Source: Bacteroidales bacterium UBA2287
Lineage (GTDB): Bacteria; Bacteroidota; Bacteroidia; Bacteroidales; Tenuifilaceae
Assembly (NCBI GenBank): GCA_002345675.1
Contig: DDWL01000055.1
Coordinates: 1-30,875, forward strand
Direction of reading: 5' to 3'
DNA: 30,875 bases
How positions within the stretch are numbered: the first letter of the stretch is position 1; the number at the start of each line of letters is the position of its first letter. Shown one piece after another: positions 24,968 to 30,875 of the stretch. The position numbers were made by a program, and so were the translations under genes. The notes under the pieces are model-generated. The model saw only the letters and a program-made list of their open reading frames with translations. It was not told where the DNA came from and searched no databases.

Positions 24968-25567
24968 TTACGCTTTTGTCAGCATAAAATATGCAAGAAG
25001 CACAGCAATGGCAAGGAGAATGCCGTATATGACAAAAACTTTGAAGTATAGAAAAAATAGTCGGCGTTTTTGTTCGAGCCTTTTGGCTGTAATAACCCTC
25101 CAAATTAAATTATTTACCCTTAAGAAGGCATTGTTATTCTTTTGAATAAAGTCGAAGGCCCCTGCTTTTCGTGCATACGAACCAAACGAACCCTCGTCGG
25201 AACCGTAAAGCATTACAACTTCAATTTGCGGGTTTATGGCTTTAATTGCTTCAAGAATTTCGAGGCCATTCATCAATTGGCTATCCTCGCTATCGCTAAT
25301 AAACTTATAGCCAAGAAAAACCATAGTAACCTCGTTTTTTAAAAACCCAAGGTTTTTTAGAAATGCAATAAACGACTCGCCCGAGCCAAAGGCTTCGATG
25401 CTGTACTTCTCGGGTTTTTCGATTGATTTTATAAGCGATGAAGCGAATTCGATATTGTGGTCGACTATGTAAATATTTGCCGAAACCCTTGACTGTATTG
25501 CCGATGCAACCTTTCGGATTGGCATTACGGGAGGAAAATACAAGTCCGATAATCGGGGCTTCTTCAT
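24968..25567 (-). CDS. Membrane-anchored degenerate receiver-domain protein
   Basis: 199 residues from the ATG at 25567; a TTG at 25579 is in frame but less likely. Residues ~31-155 form a response-regulator receiver fold: IYIVDHNIEFASSLIKSIEK with an acidic-pocket Asp36, NGLEILEAIKAINPQIEVVMLYGSDEGSF, and GAFDFIQKNN with the conserved Lys143. The phosphoacceptor position, in VTMVFLGYKF, holds Gly86 instead of Asp, and the conserved Thr/Ser is Tyr121. Phosphorylation is therefore unlikely. One transmembrane helix (~171-195, VFVIYGILLAIAVLLAYFML) follows a basic stretch (KRLEQKRR), so the protein is tail-anchored with the receiver in the cytoplasm. It is a probable protein-binding scaffold of unknown partner. 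A perfect palindrome lies just upstream at 25583-25603. Confidence 0.8.
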   Translation of the reverse strand: MKKPRLSDLYFPPVMPIRKVASAIQSRVSANIYIVDHNIEFASSLIKSIEKPEKYSIEAFGSGESFIAFLKNLGFLKNEVTMVFLGYKFISDSEDSQLMNGLEILEAIKAINPQIEVVMLYGSDEGSFGSYARKAGAFDFIQKNNNAFLRVNNLIWRVITAKRLEQKRRLFFLYFKVFVIYGILLAIAVLLAYFMLTKA

Positions 25568-25582
25568 TTCAAAAGGCAATTA

Positions 25583-25603
25583 TATAGGCAATTACTGCCT
25601 ATA
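25583..25603. promoter_or_regulatory. Perfect 21-bp palindrome upstream of the degenerate receiver gene
   Basis: TATAGGCA (25583-25590) and TGCCTATA (25596-25603) are perfect 8-bp arms around a 5-bp spacer. It ends 15 bp before the ATG at 25567, and next to it is a near -7-like TATATTTA on the minus strand. Its place and symmetry suit an operator for a dimeric repressor. A second half-copy of the AATTGCC type follows towards the gene. Confidence 0.45.
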
Positions 25604-25638
25604 AATATACGTAAAGTTTTTAAACGCGTTTAGTATTG

Positions 25639-26757
25639 TTACCCATTTTGACTTGCAACTACTGCTGCAATAATGCCAATAGCAATAAGTATTAGTATTA
25701 CTAATCCTGCAATTTTCCATGCGCTATAGGGTCGTTCGCCTTGAACTTCGCCAGTGCGACCGTTTACTAAAAAACGGTAAACTTTTGTGCGATAACGAAA
25801 TGCACTAATCCATACTGGAAGCAGAATATGCTTAAAGGTTACATTGTTATATGTTGAGCGGAGGCTGTGAATGCGCTGATGGTCGCCACCTATGCGTTGG
25901 CAAGTTTCGGCTCGAAGTTCATTGTCCATTACCTGTTGCGCAGCTGCAAAGCCATCTTTAAGTTCAACTTGGTAGGTTTCGGTGCGGTAACCGCTTAGGT
26001 ATTTTTCGTTAAAAGGTACGAGTTTGTTCAAGTCCCAAGGTTGTAGCTTGTCGGCATACTTTTGGGGGAGCGACTTGCTTGCGAGTACCAGCACATCGTC
26101 GAAGTCGCGACCAAATTCGCCGCTAACCGAAGTCCATCGTATTTTTGTTACCGTTCTTGTTTTTGTAACGGTCCGCCCATTTTCGGTGGTTGTGTAGTTT
26201 TCATTTACGTAGTAATTGTCGCCTCTTTGTCCCGAGTAAATATTGTATGTTTTCGAGTCGTAGGTCCAAAAGGGAACGTAAATACCTTTAAGCGTCTCGG
26301 GCTGAATGGCAAATCGCTTTAGCTCGTTTGGAGCAAACCAGAGTTTGCTAATCCACTTTTTAAACTCACCAAAGGCCTGTTTAGCGTCGATTCCAAACGG
26401 AAGAACCGACCCTGGGGCTATTTGCGATTCTTTTACAGCCATTTTTGTTACCAAAATACTGTTGCAAAACGGGCAACGATCCGATACGATATTGGGATCG
26501 AGAGTAACATGCGCACCGCAACCTTCGCAGCGAATAGTAATAATTTCCTGTTGAACTGTTACCCCTTCGTTACTGGCTAAAAACCTTTCAAAGTCGATTT
26601 CCTGAATTATCTCCTCGCTCTTTTCAATGTCAACATCGGCATTGCAGTATTCGCATTTTAGCGAGTCGGTTCCAGGTTTATACTTAAGGTGTGCGGCGCA
26701 CGAAGGGCACGTAACTTCGGCCTGTATGGTTTGCGAAGGAGTTGGTTCGGTTTGCAT
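25639..26757 (-). CDS. Zinc-ribbon membrane protein, YdjG-like
   Basis: 372 residues. Two treble-clef/TFIIB-type zinc ribbons are at the N-terminus: Cys17/Cys20 with Cys35/Cys38, and Cys77/Cys80 with Cys95/Cys98. A long soluble domain follows (AVKESQIAPGSVLPFGIDA, FWTYDSKTYN, HILLPVWISAFRYRTKVYRF). A single C-terminal transmembrane helix (~347-368, IAGLVILILIAIGIIAAVVA) ends in a short tail. This architecture resembles the Bacillus subtilis YdjG/YdjH-type proteins, which anchor PspA-type stress proteins at the membrane with an SPFH partner. The SPFH gene lies upstream on the same strand after a 297-bp spacer. No DNA-binding role is implied by the zinc ribbons here. A complete gene; the YdjG relation is by architecture only. 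Confidence 0.8.
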   Translation of the reverse strand: MQTEPTPSQTIQAEVTCPSCAAHLKYKPGTDSLKCEYCNADVDIEKSEEIIQEIDFERFLASNEGVTVQQEIITIRCEGCGAHVTLDPNIVSDRCPFCNSILVTKMAVKESQIAPGSVLPFGIDAKQAFGEFKKWISKLWFAPNELKRFAIQPETLKGIYVPFWTYDSKTYNIYSGQRGDNYYVNENYTTTENGRTVTKTRTVTKIRWTSVSGEFGRDFDDVLVLASKSLPQKYADKLQPWDLNKLVPFNEKYLSGYRTETYQVELKDGFAAAQQVMDNELRAETCQRIGGDHQRIHSLRSTYNNVTFKHILLPVWISAFRYRTKVYRFLVNGRTGEVQGERPYSAWKIAGLVILILIAIGIIAAVVASQNG

Positions 26758-27054
26758 AGAAGATAAATTTTAAATTACAAATCTGATTTTTTTCTTTACC
26801 CCCCATTCTTTCAGCCTTGCCTTAGCAACAACAATGCGCCCCCCTTCTTGAAGGGGGGAAGCATAAGCCATGGGCAATGTAAAAATATTGTGGGGGTACT
26901 GGGTTTTTCATTGTGTTGAATACAAGACAATAAGATGAAATTGGTTAGATAATCTTCGTCCTAAAATCAATTTGTCTGTCATTTATAGTTTTAGTTATAT
27001 TAAGGATATTCCTATAGACTTTATTAATTCAATTCCTTAATTTGAATGAAATAA
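26758..27054. repeat. Intergenic region with a ~102-bp imperfect palindromic element
   Basis: The central hairpin is perfect: CCCCCCTTC (26839-26847), TT, GAAGGGGGG (26850-26858). Outer 7-bp arms TACCCCC (26797-26803) and GGGGGTA (26892-26898) are almost symmetrical about the same centre. Intermediate stretches such as TTGCC and GGCAA also align partly, so 26797-26898 may be one MITE- or REP-like unit. The rest of the interval (26899-27054) is AT-rich and shows nothing I can identify. Confidence 0.5.
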
Positions 27055-28158
27055 CTATTGCGGTGGAAGCGGAGGCGGAACTGCACCAAAAATACTGCTT
27101 AACTCGGGAACTTGCCCTGCGGCAATCCACGTTGCCATTCCTTGTCGCCAAACCAAAGTGTCGCGAGTCAGTTGATTTTGCTGCACCATAGAAGTTAAGC
27201 CGCTTACATCGAAAGGTCCAGCTTGTTGGCCATTAATTACGGCATGAAAAGCTAATGCTGGAGGAACGGGTGGGGGAGTTGCATGCCCTTGCCCCTGATT
27301 GGGCTGCATTGAGTTAACCATTTGGTTTGCCATTCCAAAGCCCATTCCTAGTCCCATACCAGTTGCAGCACCACCACCCGAAGGGTTATTTGCTGCTGCC
27401 ACCATCGACTCGCCGGTTTGGTACTGAACAAACTTGCCCATATCGCCAATAATTCCCATGCTGGTGCGCTTGTCGAGCGCTGCTTCAACATCGGGAGGAA
27501 GCGATATGTTGGCAACCAAAAATTTGGTAAGGCTAAGGCCATACTCTAAAAATTCGGGCTTCATTTTATCCTCGCAAAAACGCGATAGCTCGTCGTAATT
27601 GGCAGCCATGTCGAGAATTGGCAACTTACTTTCGCCCAGCGAATCGGTAAATCGGGTTGCTGCAATGGTTTTTAGCTGGTCGCTAATTTTATCGGTTGTA
27701 AAGCTGCCGTCGGTTCCAGCAATTCCTTTTATAAAAAGTGCAGGTTCAACTATTTGTATCGAGTAGTTTCCAAAGGCACGAATGCGAACAGGTCCAAATT
27801 CGGGGTCGCGAAGCATAACAGGATTGGGAGTTCCCCATTTTAAATCGACAAACTGCTTGGTGTTTAAAAAGTAAACTTCGGCCTTAAATGGACTGTTAAA
27901 GCCATACTTCCAACCCTTTAGTGTTGAAAGAATTGGCAAGTTCGACGTGGTTAGGGTGTACATGCCCGGTTTAAACACGTCGGCAATTTGACCTTCGTTA
28001 ATAAAAACAGCCACCTGCGACTCGCGAACGGTTAGCTTAGCGCCATTTTTAATCTCGTTATTGTACCGTTCGAAGCGGTAAGCCATTGTGTCGTTGGTTG
28101 GGTCGAGCCATTCGATTATGTCGATAAGTTCGCCCTTAAGTTTGTTCCAGAGTCCCAT
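27055..28158 (-). CDS. SPFH-domain protein with C-terminal GYF_2 domain, YdjI-like
   Basis: 367 residues. Residues ~1-250 form an SPFH/'virion core protein'-like domain: IIEWLDPTNDTMAYRFERYNNEIKNGAKLTVRESQVAVFINEGQIADVFKPGMYTL split over two segments, then FVDLKWGTPNPVMLRDPEFGPVRIRAFGNYSI and GLSLTKFLVANISLPPDVEAALDKRTSMG. A low-complexity Gly/Met/Gln-rich linker and PPPVPP follow. A GYF_2 (DUF4339) domain lies at ~303-352 (AVINGQQAGPFDVSGLTSMV and LVWRQGMATWIAAGQVPEL), ending in a Pro-rich tail. SPFH proteins make membrane-associated oligomers and GYF_2 domains bind peptides. The closest named relative by architecture is B. subtilis YdjI. It is paired with the zinc-ribbon gene on the same strand. 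Confidence 0.88.
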   Translation of the reverse strand: MGLWNKLKGELIDIIEWLDPTNDTMAYRFERYNNEIKNGAKLTVRESQVAVFINEGQIADVFKPGMYTLTTSNLPILSTLKGWKYGFNSPFKAEVYFLNTKQFVDLKWGTPNPVMLRDPEFGPVRIRAFGNYSIQIVEPALFIKGIAGTDGSFTTDKISDQLKTIAATRFTDSLGESKLPILDMAANYDELSRFCEDKMKPEFLEYGLSLTKFLVANISLPPDVEAALDKRTSMGIIGDMGKFVQYQTGESMVAAANNPSGGGAATGMGLGMGFGMANQMVNSMQPNQGQGHATPPPVPPALAFHAVINGQQAGPFDVSGLTSMVQQNQLTRDTLVWRQGMATWIAAGQVPELSSIFGAVPPPLPPQ

Positions 28159-28463
28159 ATTGGTGTTATTGTGTTATTAGGTTATTGTGTTATTAGGTTA
28201 TTGAGTTGTTCAAATGTTTAGTTGATTGGTTAATTGGTTGCACTTCGACCCTTCGATAAACTCAGGGCATCGCTGCTCAGTGTAAAATTGGTTAATTGGT
28301 TAATTGCCCCGATAACTATCGGGGAATTGGGTTAATTGGGTAATGAACCACACCTGATAATACACTATGTGTTCTATTGTGTCTAATGTGGTTATCCATT
28401 AAAAACAAAAATAGAAAAAACTTGTAAGTTGAAGGTGAAATTTAAATAAATAAGGTAATCTTT
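28159..28463. repeat. Repeat-rich intergenic region: 16-bp tandem repeats, GGTTAATT repeats and palindromes
   Basis: GTTATTGTGTTATTAG is repeated at 28165-28180 and 28181-28196, and a partial third copy runs to about 28210. From about 28213 to 28342 the 8-bp motif GGTTAATT recurs several times. Between these lie a palindromic stretch around 28241-28282 (CACTTCGACCCTTCGATAAA-type, a common repeat fragment in the phylum) and a perfect hairpin at 28307-28324 (CCCCGATA, AC, TATCGGGG). No gene is present. Repeat-unit length and spacing rule out a CRISPR. Confidence 0.6.
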
Positions 28464-28471
28464 TATATTTG
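28464..28471 (+). promoter_or_regulatory. Bacteroidota -7 promoter box for the M3 peptidase gene
   Basis: TATATTTG matches TAnnTTTG exactly. TTTA at 28441-28444 (three of four bases of the -33 consensus) is exactly 19 bp upstream. Transcription would start near 28478, leaving a leader of about 190 nt before the ATG at 28668. Confidence 0.55.
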
Positions 28472-28528
28472 CATAAACCATTTCCCATTTTAGCAATCAA
28501 AAAAACAAACTAACCAAAAAGTTTAGCT

Positions 28529-28645
28529 ATGAAGAAACACCCATCTAAGGTAGTTTACACAAACACGGATGAATAAAATATGGGTGTTCCATCGGTGGAG
28601 TCCCAAAACCATTTGCACATAACAATGAAAAGCAACCAATTATAT
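28529..28645 (+). promoter_or_regulatory. Possible structured leader with small uORFs before the M3 peptidase gene
   Basis: Between the promoter and the gene, AACACCCAT (28536-28544) can pair perfectly with ATGGGTGTT (28580-28588) around a 35-nt loop. The same stretch holds a 15-codon ORF from the ATG at 28529 ending with TAA at 28574-28576. A second short in-frame ORF runs from the ATG at 28580. It may be a leader peptide with an attenuation-type hairpin, an unknown cis-acting RNA, or a gene remnant; I cannot tell which. Confidence 0.3.
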
Positions 28646-28667
28646 TCCTAATCTAAATTTTATTCTG

Positions 28668-30770
28668 ATGAAACTACTATTTGCAATAATTCCATTAGCC
28701 ATGCTTACTGCAGGATGCAGCCAAAAGGCTGAACACGAAAACCCCTTTTTTAATGAATGGAAAACTCCATTTGGCGTTCCCCCGTTCGATAAAATTACCA
28801 ATGCTCACTACTTGCCAGCTTACGAAGAGGCAATTGTGCAGCATAAGGCTGAAATTGATGCCATTATTAAGAATACCGAAGAGCCTACTTTTGAGAACAC
28901 TATTGTAGCTTTCGATTCTGCTGGTGAACTAATGAAAAAGGTAAGCGCAGTATTTGGTGGCTTACGAGGTGCCAATACAAACGACGAAATGCAGGGAATT
29001 GCCAAGCAAATTACTCCTAAACTTTCGGCTCACTACAACGAAATTACTTTAAATCAGGAACTGTTTGGTAAAATTAAGGCAGTTTACGAAATGCGCGAAA
29101 GCCTTAACCTCGATGTTGAGCAAATGCGTTTGGTTGTAAAAATGTATAAAGATTTTGAGCGCAATGGTGCTGCACTTCCCGAAGACAAACGCAACGAGCT
29201 AAAATCGTTGAACGAAAGAATGGCCATGATTTCGCTTTCGCTAAACCAAAATCTTTTAAAAGAGAATGGTGGCTTTAAGCTAATTATTGACGATAAGGAC
29301 GACTTGGCTGGATTACCCGAAGCAGTTATTAATGCAGCTGCCGAAATGGGAGCAAAGGACAGCTTGGCAGGTAAATGGGTATTCGACCTTTCGAAACCCA
29401 GCTGGATTCCATTTCTTCAGTTCTCGGAGCGTCGCGATTTAAGGGAAAAACTTTACAAGGCATACCTTATGCGTGGCGACAATAATAATGAGTACGATAA
29501 CAAAAAACTTTTTGCCGAACTAATAAGTTTACGTTTGCAAATGGCAAAAATACTTGGGTTTAACAATTATGCCGAGTACTTTACCGACGAGCAAATGGCA
29601 AAAACGCCGCAAAACGTTTACGATTTCCTTTTAAAAGTTTGGGAACCAGCTTTAGGTCGTGCAAAAGAGGAACTTGCCGACATGCAAGCTGTCGTTAATC
29701 GCGAAGGTGGTAAGTTTAAAATTGAATCGTGGGATTGGTGGTTCTACGCCGAAAAGGTTCGCAAGGAGAAATACGACCTCGACGAGGAGCAAACAAAACC
29801 ATATTTAACACTCGAAAACGCAAAGCAGGGTTGTTTTTACTTGGCTAATAAACTTTACGGCTTAACGTTTGTTAAACGTCCCGAAATTCCTGTTTACCAC
29901 ACCGAAGTTGAAGCCTATGAGGTTTTAGATAAAGATGGAACTCACCTGTCGATTTTATACCTCGACCCACATCCACGTGCTGGTGCTAAAGGAGGTGGAG
30001 CTTGGTGTGGTACGTATCGTTCGGGTTCGTGGAAAGATGGCAAGAGGATTACTCCCGTTGTAACAATGGTAATGAACTTTACCCGTCCTTCGGGCGATAA
30101 GCCTGCAATGCTAAGTTGGGATGAGAACGAAACCTATTTCCACGAGTTTGGCCATGCCCTTCACAATTTCTTTGCTAATGGTCGTTATAATCGTACTGCG
30201 CGAAGCGTACCCCGCGATTTTGTCGAACTTCCTTCGCAAGTATGCGAAAATTGGGCAAGCGAACCCGAGGTGCTTAAGGTTTACGCAAAGCACTACCAAA
30301 CTGGTGAATCGATTCCCGACGAACTTATTGCTAAACTTCAAAATAGTTTGCATTTCAATCAGGGCTTTGCCACTGTTGAGTACACTGCAGCATCGATTCT
30401 TGATATTGATTGGCATACAGCTGATGTTACCCCCGAAACCGATGTAAATGCTTTCGAAAAAGCATCGATGAGTCGTATTGGACTAATTAACGAAATACTT
30501 CCACGCTATCGCACTGCTAATTTTGGCCATATTTTCGGTGGCGGTTACGCTTCGGGCTACTATGTTTACCAGTGGGCGGGTGTTCTCGATGCCGATGCAT
30601 TTATGGCATTCAAGGAGTCGGGCGACCTTTTCAATCAGGATTTGGCAGCTAAATTCCGTAAGCATATTCTTGCCGAAAACTCAATGGGCGAAGGGATGGA
30701 ACAGTACCTAAAGTTCCGAGGACAGGAGCCAACAATTGACGGTTTGCTTAAGCAAAAAGGGTTTAAGTAG
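28668..30770 (+). CDS. dcp: M3 family peptidyl-dipeptidase (Dcp/oligopeptidase A), lipoprotein form
   Basis: 700 residues, usual family length. A zinc metallopeptidase that removes dipeptides from the C-terminus of oligopeptides. The N-terminus has a lipobox (AMLTAGC, Cys17), so it is probably anchored on the periplasmic face, as in other Bacteroidota Dcp proteins. The helical N-terminal region begins FFNEWKTPFGVPPFDKI. The catalytic motif HEFGH is at 492-496 (YFHEFGHALHNFF), and the third zinc ligand Glu520 is in DFVELPSQ. Conserved substrate-binding regions GGGAWCGTYRSG and the C-terminal GHIFGGGYASGYYVYQWAGVLDADAF, split by Gly, are present. Complete and intact. It has its own promoter and terminator and is the only gene of its unit. 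Confidence 0.93.
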   Translation: MKLLFAIIPLAMLTAGCSQKAEHENPFFNEWKTPFGVPPFDKITNAHYLPAYEEAIVQHKAEIDAIIKNTEEPTFENTIVAFDSAGELMKKVSAVFGGLRGANTNDEMQGIAKQITPKLSAHYNEITLNQELFGKIKAVYEMRESLNLDVEQMRLVVKMYKDFERNGAALPEDKRNELKSLNERMAMISLSLNQNLLKENGGFKLIIDDKDDLAGLPEAVINAAAEMGAKDSLAGKWVFDLSKPSWIPFLQFSERRDLREKLYKAYLMRGDNNNEYDNKKLFAELISLRLQMAKILGFNNYAEYFTDEQMAKTPQNVYDFLLKVWEPALGRAKEELADMQAVVNREGGKFKIESWDWWFYAEKVRKEKYDLDEEQTKPYLTLENAKQGCFYLANKLYGLTFVKRPEIPVYHTEVEAYEVLDKDGTHLSILYLDPHPRAGAKGGGAWCGTYRSGSWKDGKRITPVVTMVMNFTRPSGDKPAMLSWDENETYFHEFGHALHNFFANGRYNRTARSVPRDFVELPSQVCENWASEPEVLKVYAKHYQTGESIPDELIAKLQNSLHFNQGFATVEYTAASILDIDWHTADVTPETDVNAFEKASMSRIGLINEILPRYRTANFGHIFGGGYASGYYVYQWAGVLDADAFMAFKESGDLFNQDLAAKFRKHILAENSMGEGMEQYLKFRGQEPTIDGLLKQKGFK

Positions 30771-30790
30771 CATTTTATTATTGAAAAACG

Positions 30791-30827
30791 AAAGGGGTGT
30801 CGTATTTCGATACCCCTTTGTTTTTTT
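30791..30827 (+). terminator. Rho-independent terminator after the M3 peptidase gene
   Basis: A 12-bp stem (30791-30802 with 30808-30819, one G-T wobble) with a TATTT loop is followed by seven T residues at 30821-30827, 20 bp past the stop. The 48 bases after it up to the window end hold nothing I can identify. Confidence 0.92.
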
Positions 30828-30875
30828 AGTTAAATTGCAAAAAAATGCTAATTTTCCTGACTTCATCAATAGGAC

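Noticed and set aside
28165..28210. Possible CRISPR array
   Set aside because: The 16-bp units are directly adjacent without spacers, and no cas gene is present.
1..30875. Defence island, prophage or integrated mobile element
   Set aside because: No integrase, transposase, restriction, toxin-antitoxin or phage gene can be seen; the gene content is housekeeping and envelope.

Overview
The window is chromosomal DNA from a member of the Bacteroidota, most likely an anaerobic or fermentative Bacteroidales-type organism. Four things support this. A gene carries a type IX secretion C-terminal sorting domain. Several candidate promoters carry the Bacteroidota -7 box TAnnTTTG. The families present are typical of the phylum: FISUMP-domain secreted proteins, an OstA-like protein next to SurA-type PPIases, and a Bacteroidota-style DUF2795 protein. 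The central metabolism looks pyrophosphate-based. The DNA is AT-rich, with no rRNA, tRNA, CRISPR array, transposase, prophage or plasmid gene.

Layout. 1-3745 (+): the 3' end of an AraC-type regulator (probably a hybrid two-component protein), then a secreted beta-helix protein. Next come a 100-bp REP-like palindromic element, a T9SS cargo gene with a damaged 5' end, and a FISUMP-domain protein. 3835-5599 (+): three uncharacterised envelope genes. 5616-10657 (-): small membrane protein, 6-phosphofructokinase with pyrophosphate-type active-site residues, a 185-aa unknown, and pyruvate,phosphate dikinase. 10658-11078: a non-coding stretch with a repeat-type element. 11079-15145 (+): methyltransferase, LolD/MacB-like ABC ATPase, a lipoprotein, a putative outer-membrane barrel, cobalamin adenosyltransferase and a DUF2795 protein.

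15163-22609 (-): a tight same-strand run of guaB, a double-parvulin PPIase, a SurA-like lipoprotein without a parvulin domain, a SurA-like PPIase and an OstA/LptA-like protein. Apart from guaB this is an outer-membrane biogenesis set. 22770-24860 (-): htpG. 25639-28158 contains a zinc-ribbon membrane protein and an SPFH/GYF_2 protein, a pair resembling the B. subtilis YdjG/YdjI envelope-stress proteins; just downstream is a membrane-anchored receiver domain that lacks the phosphoacceptor Asp. 28159-28667 is repeat-rich and holds a possible structured leader for the last gene, a lipoprotein M3 peptidyl-dipeptidase (28668-30770, +) that ends in a strong terminator.

Most of the window is housekeeping. 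The items most worth a second look are the PPi-type PFK/PPDK neighbourhood with an unknown gene between them, the degenerate tail-anchored receiver with a palindrome upstream, two roughly 100-bp palindromic elements, the T9SS gene with a lost start, and the long leader of the M3 peptidase. I did not find convincing evidence of a wholly new multi-gene system.
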